Positions 41,396 through 49,581 of a stretch of 64,000 bases of DNA are shown here, piece by piece. The first letter of the stretch is position 1; each line of letters begins with the position of its first letter. The position numbers and the translations under genes are program-made. A model generated the notes under the pieces. The model had not been told where the DNA came from. It did not search any database and saw only the letters and a list, made by a program, of their open reading frames with translations. The DNA lies in contig NZ_VZQQ01000025.1 in the NCBI RefSeq assembly GCF_014397785.1, forward strand, positions 31,454-95,453. Direction: 5' to 3'. This DNA comes from Paraburkholderia podalyriae. Its GTDB lineage: Bacteria > Pseudomonadota > Gammaproteobacteria > Burkholderiales > Burkholderiaceae.

Positions 41396-42931
41396 TCAGT
41401 GCTTGCGCAATGGATGATCCTTCAGCAGCCACGCGAGCACGAAGGCGAGCACCACGACGCATGCGGCCGACAGATACACGGTATGCAACGCGCCCGCGAA
41501 CGCATGCAGATAGTCGTTGCGCAATGCTTCGGGTAGCTGATGAATCGCGGCCGGACCCAACGCGTGCGGAAGTTCGGTGTCGGGCGGGATCAGCTTTTCG
41601 AGGCGTCCGGCAAGGCCGTTCGAGAACACCGCGCCGAAACTGGCCACGCCGATCGAGCCGCCGATCGAGCGAAACAGCGTGACGCCCGATGTGGCCACCC
41701 CCATGTGCTTGAACTCGACGCTGTTCTGGACCGCGAGGACCAGCACCTGCATCACCATGCCGAGGCCGCAGCCGAGCAGGCCCATGTACAGATACATCAC
41801 ATGAATCGGCGTGTCGATCTGCAGGCGCGCGAGCAGCAGCATCGCCACGGACACGAGGAACGTGCCCATGATCGGAAACAGCCGGTACTTGCCGATCTTG
41901 CTGATCACACGACCTGTCACCATCGACAGGATGAACAGGCCACCCATCATCGGCAGCATCTGCATGCCGGCTTGCGACGGCGTGGAGCCCTTCACGACCT
42001 GCAGATAGAGCGGAATGAACGTCACGGAACCGAACAGCGACACACCGATGATGAAGCTCACGAGGCTGCTGATCAGAAAGGTACGCTGTTTGAACAGGCC
42101 GAGCGGCATGATCGGTTCAACCGCACTGCGTTCTTCGTGAATGAAGCCCCAGATCGATACGAGGCCCATGCCGAGCGTGAACCACAGTTGCGGCGACGAC
42201 CACGGCAGGATGGTGCCGCCCTGGCTCGTGAACAGGATGACGCAGGTCAGCGCGCCGGCGAGAAACGCGGCGCCCATGTAGTCGATCGTATGTTTCACGT
42301 GGCGCACGTGCGGCTTGAACACCGCGCCGATTACGATCAGCGACACGATGCCGAGCGGCAGGTTGATGTAGAAGATCCAGCGCCACGTCAATTGCTCGAC
42401 CAGAAAGCCGCCGAGCAGCGGACCGATGACGGTGGCGAGACCGAAGATGCCGCCGAACACGCCCTGGTAGCGGCCACGTTCAGCGGGCGGAATCACGTCG
42501 GCGATCGCCGCCATCGTCACGACGAGCAGGCCACCGCCTCCGAGGCCTTGCAGCGCGCGCAGCATGATCAGTTGACTCATGTTCTGCGCAATGCCACACA
42601 GCGCCGAGCCGACGAGAAATATGACGATTGCGGTCTGCAACACGATCTTGCGGCCGAACAGGTCGCCGAACTTGCCGTACAGCGGCACGACGATCGTCGA
42701 GCAGAGCAGGTAGGCGGTCACGACCCACGACAGGTTATTGAGTCCGCCGAGTTCACCGACGATAGTGGGCAGCGCGGTCGAGACGATCGTCTGGTCGAGC
42801 GCGGCGAGCAGCATGACCAGCAGCAGCGCCGGAAACAGCAGCCGGATCGGCGGATGGTCGGCGCTGGGCGACGCCGGGCGCGGGTCCGGCTGCGCGGAGT
42901 CGGCGGACGGGTTCGTGGCGGGTTGTTCCAT
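41396..42931 (-). CDS. DHA2-family MFS multidrug exporter (EmrB/QacA type)
   Basis: The product is 511 residues with about 14 membrane helices. Family motifs include LDQTIVSTALPTIVGELGG (motif D1), GKFGDLFGRK (motif A) and LQGLGGGGLLVVTMAAIADV, then GPLLGGFLVEQLTWRWIFYINLP (motif C). It is proton-driven drug export at the inner membrane; no EmrA-like adaptor is encoded nearby. It is divergent from a TetR-type regulator across 75 bp, which is the usual drug-inducible arrangement. Confidence 0.93.
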   Translation of the reverse strand: MEQPATNPSADSAQPDPRPASPSADHPPIRLLFPALLLVMLLAALDQTIVSTALPTIVGELGGLNNLSWVVTAYLLCSTIVVPLYGKFGDLFGRKIVLQTAIVIFLVGSALCGIAQNMSQLIMLRALQGLGGGGLLVVTMAAIADVIPPAERGRYQGVFGGIFGLATVIGPLLGGFLVEQLTWRWIFYINLPLGIVSLIVIGAVFKPHVRHVKHTIDYMGAAFLAGALTCVILFTSQGGTILPWSSPQLWFTLGMGLVSIWGFIHEERSAVEPIMPLGLFKQRTFLISSLVSFIIGVSLFGSVTFIPLYLQVVKGSTPSQAGMQMLPMMGGLFILSMVTGRVISKIGKYRLFPIMGTFLVSVAMLLLARLQIDTPIHVMYLYMGLLGCGLGMVMQVLVLAVQNSVEFKHMGVATSGVTLFRSIGGSIGVASFGAVFSNGLAGRLEKLIPPDTELPHALGPAAIHQLPEALRNDYLHAFAGALHTVYLSAACVVVLAFVLAWLLKDHPLRKH

Positions 42932-43006
42932 GGCTGCAACGCGTTGAAATTAATTAACGGAGAGATTAATATATGCGACATCGCCTCCCACGTCAAATTC
43001 AATGCA

Positions 43007-43855
43007 ATGACAAGGATCTCCCCTGACCACGCCGCGACGGACAACGCCGTCACCGATGCGGGACCGCCCGCGCGGAAGGCCGCGAAAGAGCACGGCGAGT
43101 CGAAGCCCAAGCCCAAGCCCAAGCCCAAGCCCAAGCCCAAGCCCAAGCCCAAGGCAACGCGAACGGTTGCTCAAACCATGAAAGTCGCAAGCGCCGCGCC
43201 GGCTGTGTCGGCCGGTCGTCGCCCTGGCCGGCCGACGGGAGCGGCGCGCGGCCCCGAACAGCGCGCGCGTTTGCTCGGGGCTGCGCTCACGCTGTTCGCG
43301 AGGCAGGGCATCGTCGAGACGTCGCTGGGTGAGATCGCCCGCGAGGCCGGTTTCACGCCCGCGATGGTGCACTACTACTTCAAGACGCGCGATCAATTGC
43401 TCGACGTGTTGATCGACGAGTGTTTCGCGCCGCTGCGCGCGAGCCTCGGCTTGCCGTTTCAGGAGAATCCCGACGATCCGGTCGCGGCAATCACGCAGCT
43501 CACCGAGCGGCTCGTGCAGATCGCGAGCGATAACCCGTGGTTCGCGTCGCTGTGGGTGCGCGAAGTGATAAGCGACGGCGGGCTGCTGCGCCAGCGCATG
43601 CATGAGCGTTTCGGTTTCGCGCATCAGAATGCGTCGCTGCTGGCGATCGCGCGCTGGCAGAAGGAGGGGCGCCTGAATGCATCGATCGAGCCTGCGCTCG
43701 TGTTCGTCACGCTGCTCGGCATGACGATTCTGCCGCTTGCCACCTCGAAGCTGTGGCGCAACGATCCGTTGCGCCGCAATATCGGCGGCGCGGAGATCGC
43801 ACGGCATGCGGTGGCGTTGCTGGTGCAAGGCATTGGGCCCCGCAACGGCGATTGA
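43007..43855 (+). CDS. TetR-family regulator with Lys-Pro repeat N-terminus
   Basis: The product is 282 residues from ATG 43007; a shorter form could start at ATG 43178. Neither has a clear ribosome site. Residues ~33-49 are eight Lys-Pro pairs encoded by a perfect hexanucleotide repeat. The TetR helix-turn-helix begins near residue 84 (ARLLGAALTLFARQGIVETS, then GEIAREAGFTPAMVHYYFKTRDQL). The C-terminal ligand domain is of the TetR_C_33/CerR-like type. It is divergent from the DHA2 exporter gene and probably represses it. The positively charged repeat may add nonspecific DNA contact. Confidence 0.88.
   Translation: MTRISPDHAATDNAVTDAGPPARKAAKEHGESKPKPKPKPKPKPKPKPKATRTVAQTMKVASAAPAVSAGRRPGRPTGAARGPEQRARLLGAALTLFARQGIVETSLGEIAREAGFTPAMVHYYFKTRDQLLDVLIDECFAPLRASLGLPFQENPDDPVAAITQLTERLVQIASDNPWFASLWVREVISDGGLLRQRMHERFGFAHQNASLLAIARWQKEGRLNASIEPALVFVTLLGMTILPLATSKLWRNDPLRRNIGGAEIARHAVALLVQGIGPRNGD
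43103..43150 (+). repeat. AAGCCC hexanucleotide tandem repeat, eight copies
   Basis: Eight perfect head-to-tail copies of AAGCCC lie within the TetR-type gene. The 6-bp unit keeps frame, so slippage would change the length of the Lys-Pro tract rather than switch the gene off. Confidence 0.95.
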
Positions 43856-43892
43856 ACTGGCGGCCGGTGTGGCGCGCCGGTCGTCGGGTCCT

Positions 43893-44636
43893 TTAAAAAG
43901 GCCCTTGGGTTTTGGATTTTTTCTTCCACTCGTCGAACGCGGTCTTCGTCTCGTCGTTCGGCGGATAGGTGCCGGGCAGCACGGCGCCGGCACGAATCCT
44001 TTCGGTTAGAAACGCTTCGAGTTGCTCCTGCTCGGCCGCGGCTTGCGCGACGTCGTCGGCCATCTTCAGCGGAATCACGACGACTCCATCCCCATCGCCG
44101 ACGATCACGTCGCCCGGAAACACCGCGACTCCACCGCAGCCGATCGGCACGTTGATATCGACCGCGTGATGGCGGATCAGATTGGGCGGCGCGCTCGCGC
44201 CCGAGCAGAACACCGGCATGTCGAGCGCGGCGATCGTCGCGCTGTCGCGCACCGGGCCGTCTGACACCATGCCGGCAACGCCACGCACCTGCAAACGCAG
44301 CGACAGAATCGAACCGAACGACGCGCTGCCGCGCTCGCCGCGGCAATCCTGCACGAGCACATGGCCCGGCGGTATGGTCTCGACGCATTTGCGCTGCGCG
44401 TACTCGGGGTCCGCGAACAGCTCCAGCACGTCGATGTCTTCGCGCGACGGGATATTGCGCAGCGTGAACGCCGGCCCGACCAGATTCGCGCCGCGTTGCG
44501 GACCGAGCGGCGCGACGCCCTGCATGAAGGTGTTGCGCAGACCGCGCTTGAATAGCTGCGTGGTTAGCGTGGCGGTGCTGACGTGACGAAGGATGTCGAG
44601 CGTCGCGGCGCAAAGCGCGGGTGATGTGGCGGACAT
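43893..44636 (-). CDS. RraA-like protein (4-hydroxy-4-methyl-2-oxoglutarate aldolase superfamily)
   Basis: The product is 247 residues from ATG 44636 (MSATSPALCAATLDIL), chosen because upstream sequence has no family similarity; no ribosome site is obvious. The RraA/HMG-aldolase fold is shown by VLVQDCRGERGSASFGSILSL, the GMVSDGPVRDSATIAALDMPVF segment with the Arg-Asp pair that binds metal and substrate, and GCGGVAVFPGDVIVGDGDGVVVIP. Proteins like this are divalent-metal aldolases or decarboxylases of oxo-acids; the RNase E inhibitor role belongs to the E. coli branch. It has no pathway partner nearby, so the substrate is open. Confidence 0.85.
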   Translation of the reverse strand: MSATSPALCAATLDILRHVSTATLTTQLFKRGLRNTFMQGVAPLGPQRGANLVGPAFTLRNIPSREDIDVLELFADPEYAQRKCVETIPPGHVLVQDCRGERGSASFGSILSLRLQVRGVAGMVSDGPVRDSATIAALDMPVFCSGASAPPNLIRHHAVDINVPIGCGGVAVFPGDVIVGDGDGVVVIPLKMADDVAQAAAEQEQLEAFLTERIRAGAVLPGTYPPNDETKTAFDEWKKKSKTQGPF

Positions 44637-45181
44637 GGTGTCGGCTGGTCTCGGGTCGGGATGCGGGGACATCGATAGGCGCGTGCGGGTGGTCACGAAG
44701 CGAAGCATGCCGCAGATGCGCGCCCACGATGATAGCGCCGCGGCGCCAACCATTAGCGGGCCAGCGCCAATACATCGCCGGTCAGTAGCAAGCACCGCGC
44801 AGCCGTTGTTCGCGGCAAGCGAACCGCTGCAACGAGGCACGCGACATGCTTACAGAATCAGCGGATGCGAACGACGCAAAACAAACCACAGCGCCGCGTC
44901 GCGCAAACAATATGAAGGACAGAATCGATACCGGGCGGAGAAGGCCGTGCGAACGGGGTTCGTATGAACCGCGCCGGAACATCGGGTGCCGGCGATCGGC
45001 GAGCCGCGGAAAACTGCTGACAGTCAGCAGATAAATCGCGGTGTGCGTCGAACGCCGTTTTTTCATCGGCGTGCAATTTTCGCGCGTTACCGTGCGCACG
45101 CGTTGTACTCGGAAGGTGCGGAGCAATGTCTTACCATCGCGGACCTGTCTGCAACTCGGCGTGCGAAATCGAGTCGGAACC
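44637..45181. other. Intergenic region with two small inverted repeats
   Basis: This 545-bp stretch has no convincing gene. It holds GGTTC-GTAT-GAACC (44957-44970) and CTGCTGA-CAG-TCAGCAG (45014-45030), either of which could be an operator for the receiver gene downstream. Confidence 0.4.
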
Positions 45182-45706
45182 ATGGACAGCAACACCCTGG
45201 CCGCGCAAATCGGCGGCAATCAGCAAAATGAAACACGAAGTGAAACCTTGGCTACCTCGGACGGCCTAACCGGTTTTTCAGAGCAACAACATACGATGAA
45301 CGCAGCAATGAGGCTCGATCAGGCCACGATCGTGCTGGTGGAGGACGACCCGGACAGCCGGGAATCGTTGACCTTGTTACTCGAGGCGGAAGGCGCGAAG
45401 GTTTGCGCGGTCGCGGATGCGGAAGAGGGCGTCGTGGCGGCGATGCGGTTGCTTCCCGACGCGGTCGTCTGCGACCTCGACTTGCCGGCCATGGACGGCT
45501 TCTATCTGATCCAGCGGCTGCGTGATCACGAGATTTGCGGCGGTCATTCCCCCTCGGTGGCGGTGGCCCTCACCGGCCATACCGACGACGCGTACCGCCT
45601 GCGCAGCATCGGCGAAGGCTTCCAGCATTTCATGACCAAACCCGCGTTACCCGAAGCGCTCGTGACGCTGCTGCACGACGCGATCGACGCCCGCGCGGCG
45701 GGATGA
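45182..45706 (+). CDS. Single-domain response regulator receiver protein
   Basis: The product is 174 residues from ATG 45182 with CGGAA upstream; ATG 45296 is an alternative that would remove ~38 poorly ordered residues. Residues ~48-170 form a receiver domain with the acidic pair Glu54-Asp55 region (VLVEDDPDS), phospho-acceptor Asp98 (VVCDLDLPAMDG) and the Lys in FMTKPALPE. There is no output domain, so it likely relays phosphate or acts by protein contact. No kinase is adjacent. Confidence 0.88.
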   Translation: MDSNTLAAQIGGNQQNETRSETLATSDGLTGFSEQQHTMNAAMRLDQATIVLVEDDPDSRESLTLLLEAEGAKVCAVADAEEGVVAAMRLLPDAVVCDLDLPAMDGFYLIQRLRDHEICGGHSPSVAVALTGHTDDAYRLRSIGEGFQHFMTKPALPEALVTLLHDAIDARAAG

Positions 45707-45856
45707 TCGGCGCTTCGCAGCAGCTTTCGTGGGAGTGGGTTTGTCGATAGAGCAGGCCGGCGCGCGGCGGGGGACGTGGTTTCTCAAAGCAGCGCGCGGT
45801 CATCGACGCTTCGCGGCGCGTCTCACGGCGTTGCGCAGCCAACACGTGGCGCGCCG

Positions 45857-46456
45857 CTATTTCGCCGCGGCTACTGGCGCGGCCGCGCTGGCCGCCTGGG
45901 CCGCCTGACAGGCCGCACACAATCCCTTCAACTCGATTTCATCGCTCGCGAGCCGATAGCCCGCGTCCTCGATCTGCGCGACGAGGGCCTGGCGCAGCTT
46001 CGGTTGATACAACTCGGTGACGCTGCCACATTGCTGGCAGACGACGAGAATGCCGTGCTGGCATTGCGTCAGATCATGGCAGACAGTAAATGCATTGATC
46101 GATTCGATCCGATGCACGAGCCCCGCCGACAGTAAAAAATCCAACGCGCGATAGACGGTCGGAGGCGCCGAGCCGGGGTGGATCTGGCGCATTTCGTCGA
46201 GCAGCGAATAGGCCTTGGTCGCGCGTCCGGAGTTCAGCAGCAGTTCGAGCACTTTGCGCCGGATCGGCGTGAGTTTTTCGCCGCGTTCGCGGCAGTAGTC
46301 CTCGGCGAGCGCGAGTGCCGCTTCCTGCGACGAGCCGTGTGCGAGCGACGGCTCATGCGCGTCGTGATGCGCATGATGATCGTGTGCATCGGCCGTGGGG
46401 GCGGCAGGTGTGGGAGTGACCGGATGGCCGGTCGCGGCGGACTTGGCGGTTTTCAT
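45857..46456 (-). CDS. zur: Fur-family zinc uptake regulator (Zur-like) with His-rich N-terminus
   Basis: The product is 199 residues. Residues ~23-35 (DAHDHHAHHDAHE) are His-rich, a likely zinc-binding extension. The Fur winged helix (~45-130) reads EKLTPIRRKVLELLLNSGRATKAYSLLDEM and PPTVYRALDFLLSAGLVHRI. Two CXXC pairs (VCQQCGS and LCAACQ) give the structural zinc site, and HDLTQCQHGILVVC the regulatory site. This pattern fits Zur rather than Fur. No zinc transporter genes lie in the window, so its targets are elsewhere. Confidence 0.88.
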   Translation of the reverse strand: MKTAKSAATGHPVTPTPAAPTADAHDHHAHHDAHEPSLAHGSSQEAALALAEDYCRERGEKLTPIRRKVLELLLNSGRATKAYSLLDEMRQIHPGSAPPTVYRALDFLLSAGLVHRIESINAFTVCHDLTQCQHGILVVCQQCGSVTELYQPKLRQALVAQIEDAGYRLASDEIELKGLCAACQAAQAASAAAPVAAAK

Positions 46457-46684
46457 GCGTCGATTATAGAGGCAGGCGGGGATGCAAGTGCCGCGCCGGT
46501 CGAAGCGTGGAGAGAATCGGATTCCCGGGCATCGGGAAAGCGTCCCGAACAGGTTTGCTCCGCAGGGCCGACGGCATTCCCCAGAGTTGGCTTACAACTG
46601 ACAACAAACAAAAATGGGGGCCTTACTGGCAAAAAATGCCTATTCTTTGTCAGTCAGTCTCTGAATGTGTTTGACGGGGTATCC

Positions 46685-48013
46685 ATGAGACAACTGCTGC
46701 ACCCATCCCGGGCAGTAGCCTTAGCCTTTCTCTTTGCGATTGCCGCAGGGACGCTCCTTTTGAGGTTGCCCGTGTCGCAGGCCAAAGGTGTGGCAGCACC
46801 GTGGCTGAGCGCTTTTTTTACCGCTACCTCCGCAGTCTGCGTGACTGGACTCGTCGTTGTCGATACGGGCACTTACTGGTCAAGCTTTGGACAGTGGGTC
46901 ATCCTGGGGCTGTTTCAGATTGGCGGTTTCGGCATGATGACCGCAGCCACCTTGCTGGGACTCATGGTCAACCGGTCCTTGCCGCTGCGAGCGAAGCTGA
47001 TCACCCAGGTCGAAACGCACACGCTCCGTCTGGGGGACATCGGCAGCGTGGCGCGCCTGGTGGTCGTCGTGACGCTCGTCACTGAACTGACCACGGCACT
47101 CTGGCTGACGGTCAGGCTTCATCTCGGGTACAGCTTCCAATGGGGCGAGGCCGCGTGGAGTGGATGGTTCCACGCGGTCTCCGCGTTCAACAACGCGGGC
47201 TTTTCAATTCACTCGGACAGTCTGATGCGCTATGCCGCCGACGCATCGATGCTGGTACCGGTGATGATCGCGATTGTCGTCGGCGGAATCGGGTTTCCGG
47301 TTCTGTACGATCTGCGGGAAAAACTTCGGGGTGCCCGTCGGCTTTCATTGCACACCAGGCTCACTTTAGTGGTCACGGGGGCGCTGCTGCTCGGTGGATT
47401 TCTTGCGTTGCTGCTGTTCGAATGGACCAATCCGAAAACCCTGGGTCCGATGCCGTTCGGAGAGAAGCTCCTTTCGGCAGCTTTCGCCTCGGTATCCGCG
47501 CGCACGGCGGGTTTCAACTCGCTCGACATTGGCGCAATGCGTCATGACAGCTGGGCCCTGCATTTCTTCCTGATGTTCGTTGGCGGGGGCAGCGCGGGAA
47601 CGGCAGGAGGTGTCAAGATCGGCACCATCGCCATTCTGGCCTTGCTGGTGATCGCAGAGATTCGCGGGCGTGGCGATATCGAAGCGTTTGGGCGCCGTGT
47701 CAGCGCGTCGGCGCAGCGGCAAGCGATTACCGTGGTGGCGCTGGGTGCCGTGATGATCACGGTCGGCACACTCATCATTTTGCACATCACCGATTTCCCT
47801 ACCGATCAGGTCATCTTCGAAGTTATTTCGGCGTTCGGTACGGTCGGTCTGTCAACGGGTATCACGGGTGATTTGCCTGCGCCGGCCCAGTTCGTGATCA
47901 TCGCGCTGATGTACGTCGGCCGGGTTGGAACCATTACCTTTGCGACGTCATTAATGCTGGTTGAGCGGCGTGCGCAATATAGCTACCCCGAGGAGCATCC
48001 AATTGTTGGCTGA
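46685..48013 (+). CDS. ktrB: KtrB/TrkH-type potassium (sodium-coupled) transporter subunit
   Basis: The product is 442 residues from ATG 46685. The four selectivity-filter glycines are visible in the four pore repeats: TSAVCVTGLVVVD, FNNAGFS, ARTAGFNS and FGTVGLSTG. About eight membrane helices flank four half-helices. It is the K+-translocating subunit in the inner membrane. The regulatory subunit gene ktrA starts before this gene ends, so the two are coupled. Confidence 0.95.
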   Translation: MRQLLHPSRAVALAFLFAIAAGTLLLRLPVSQAKGVAAPWLSAFFTATSAVCVTGLVVVDTGTYWSSFGQWVILGLFQIGGFGMMTAATLLGLMVNRSLPLRAKLITQVETHTLRLGDIGSVARLVVVVTLVTELTTALWLTVRLHLGYSFQWGEAAWSGWFHAVSAFNNAGFSIHSDSLMRYAADASMLVPVMIAIVVGGIGFPVLYDLREKLRGARRLSLHTRLTLVVTGALLLGGFLALLLFEWTNPKTLGPMPFGEKLLSAAFASVSARTAGFNSLDIGAMRHDSWALHFFLMFVGGGSAGTAGGVKIGTIAILALLVIAEIRGRGDIEAFGRRVSASAQRQAITVVALGAVMITVGTLIILHITDFPTDQVIFEVISAFGTVGLSTGITGDLPAPAQFVIIALMYVGRVGTITFATSLMLVERRAQYSYPEEHPIVG

Positions 48014-48698
48014 CCTGTTCAGGATCTCGCTCTCTTTTTCGAAAGGCGACAGTGTGGTCGTCATCGGTTTGGGGCGGTTTGGCTGTGCCGTGGCCCAGTC
48101 GCTGCTTCGGCTTGGCCATGACGTGATGGGAATCGACCGGGACGAGCAGCAGGTGCAGCTATGGGCGGACCGGCTGACGCATGCCGTCCGGGCCGATTCG
48201 ACCAACGTGAATACCCTGCGTCAATTGGGCGTTGCCGACTTCCCTCATGCGATCGTGGGCATTGGAAGCGACCTTTCGGCGAGCCTGATGACCGTGATGG
48301 CCCTAACGGAACTTCAGATCAAGGACATCTGGCTGAAGGCGGTGACCACGGAACACGGCCAGATTGCCCAGCGCATCGGCGCGCATCACGTGGTTTATCC
48401 GGAAGCGGAAATGGGTGAACGGATCGCTCACCTGATCACAGGCCGAATCGTGGACTACATTGAATTCGGCGAAGGATTTGCCGTCGCCACGATTCATGCC
48501 CCGGCGCCGACACACAACCGTCCGCTCGCAGATTGCGGCGTTCTGGAGGCGTTCGGTGTCATGGTCGTGGCCGTCAGGCGCGCTGACGAAGAGTTCCAGC
48601 ACGCGGGGCCTGACACGGTTGTTGTGCCGGGGGATCTGCTGATCGTGTCGGGCCCCGCGAGCAAGGTTGAAGAGTTTGCGGGTCGCGCGAATACCTGA
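48003..48698 (+). CDS. ktrA: KtrA-type regulatory subunit (RCK/TrkA domains)
   Basis: The product is ~231 residues. The likely start is TTG 48003 (or 48006), with AGGAG at 47991-47995, overlapping the ktrB stop; another TTG at 47961 lacks a ribosome site. The Rossmann motif VVVIGLGRFGCAVAQSL with Asp in GIDRDEQQV is the nucleotide-binding RCK_N domain (~25-145), and an RCK_C domain follows (~155-231). It forms an octameric cytoplasmic ring that gates KtrB in response to nucleotides. The rare start codon may set subunit ratio. Confidence 0.93.
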   Translation: MLADLFRISLSFSKGDSVVVIGLGRFGCAVAQSLLRLGHDVMGIDRDEQQVQLWADRLTHAVRADSTNVNTLRQLGVADFPHAIVGIGSDLSASLMTVMALTELQIKDIWLKAVTTEHGQIAQRIGAHHVVYPEAEMGERIAHLITGRIVDYIEFGEGFAVATIHAPAPTHNRPLADCGVLEAFGVMVVAVRRADEEFQHAGPDTVVVPGDLLIVSGPASKVEEFAGRANT

Positions 48699-48724
48699 AC
48701 CGTTTCCGCCGACTCGCGCCATGC

Positions 48725-49351
48725 TCAGGTCAACGGAAAATCCACATATTTCTTGAATCCGGAGCGCGTCGCGAGACGTGAATACCAGCGCTCCAGATTC
48801 GGCAGCGGCGGCCGCTGCAAACCGTCGAGGCCGAACCAGCGCTTCGCGTACGCGCCGATCACGATATCGGCGAGCGTGAACTTGTCGGCTTCCAGAAAGA
48901 AGCGGCCTTGCAGATGCGTGTCGAGCAGGCGCCACAGCACGGTGACCGCTGTTACGTCGGCAGCGAGTTTCGCGGCGTCACGCTCGGCCTGCGGCGTGCG
49001 CACGAGCGTCCAGAACACGGGACGTTCCGCGGCTTGCAGCGTCGATAGCGACCAGTCCAGCCAGCGGTCGATGCTCGCACGCAGTTTCGGCTCGGCCGGA
49101 TACAGCAGGCTCGATTCGCCGTATTGCATCGCCAGGTAGCGCAGAATCGAGTTGGATTCCCACAGCACGAAGTCGTCGTCGACCAGCGTCGGGATCTTGC
49201 CGGTCGGGTTCATCGCGAGATAGTCGGGTTCGTTGTTGCGGCCGAATTGGAGCCCCGCGTCGATGCGGTCGAATGGCAGCACGAGTTCGTCGCAGCACCA
49301 CAAAACTTTCTGGACGTTGACCGAATTGGTGCGTCCCCAGATCGTAATCAT
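48725..49351 (-). CDS. Glutathione S-transferase family protein
   Basis: The product is 208 residues with AAGGA upstream. The N-terminal thioredoxin-like domain starts ITIWGRTNSVNVQKVLWCCDEL, with the catalytic-position Ser/Asn near 9-11, and has the cis-Pro motif GKIPTLVDDD and the glutathione-contact pair WESNSILRYLA. The C-terminal all-helical domain carries the LADIVIGAYAKRW N-cap motif. It is a beta-class-related cytosolic enzyme of unknown substrate, convergent with ktrA at a 26-bp distance. Confidence 0.92.
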   Translation of the reverse strand: MITIWGRTNSVNVQKVLWCCDELVLPFDRIDAGLQFGRNNEPDYLAMNPTGKIPTLVDDDFVLWESNSILRYLAMQYGESSLLYPAEPKLRASIDRWLDWSLSTLQAAERPVFWTLVRTPQAERDAAKLAADVTAVTVLWRLLDTHLQGRFFLEADKFTLADIVIGAYAKRWFGLDGLQRPPLPNLERWYSRLATRSGFKKYVDFPLT

Positions 49352-49581
49352 CCGGTAAATCCTTTTTTGTTACGGTTGGCAAGCCGCACCTCGCGCGCGG
49401 CGTTCAGCCAGTAACGATACACGAAGCGCGTAGCTTTGCGCGACGTACGAAAGGCACCGTCCGCGCGAGTCGGCGCTCCACCGCGCCAGGCCGCGACCGC
49501 GTTGCGTACAATGACCGCACCCCGAATTGCGCACCGAGCCGAAGCGAGCGGACTCGCGCATCCAAACCACTAAGGCACCGC

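Noticed and set aside
41540..43006. Plus-strand extension upstream of the TetR-type gene
   Set aside because: It is antisense to the DHA2 exporter and has the charged low-complexity look of a shadow frame; the regulator starts at 43007 or 43178.
42932..43006. TetR operator candidate in the AT-rich divergent region (ATTAAT repeats)
   Set aside because: The short ATTAAT units are self-palindromic and simple; I could not define a convincing longer inverted repeat.
43103..43150. Possible CRISPR-like repeat
   Set aside because: It is an uninterrupted 6-bp tandem repeat inside a coding region, with no spacers and no cas genes.
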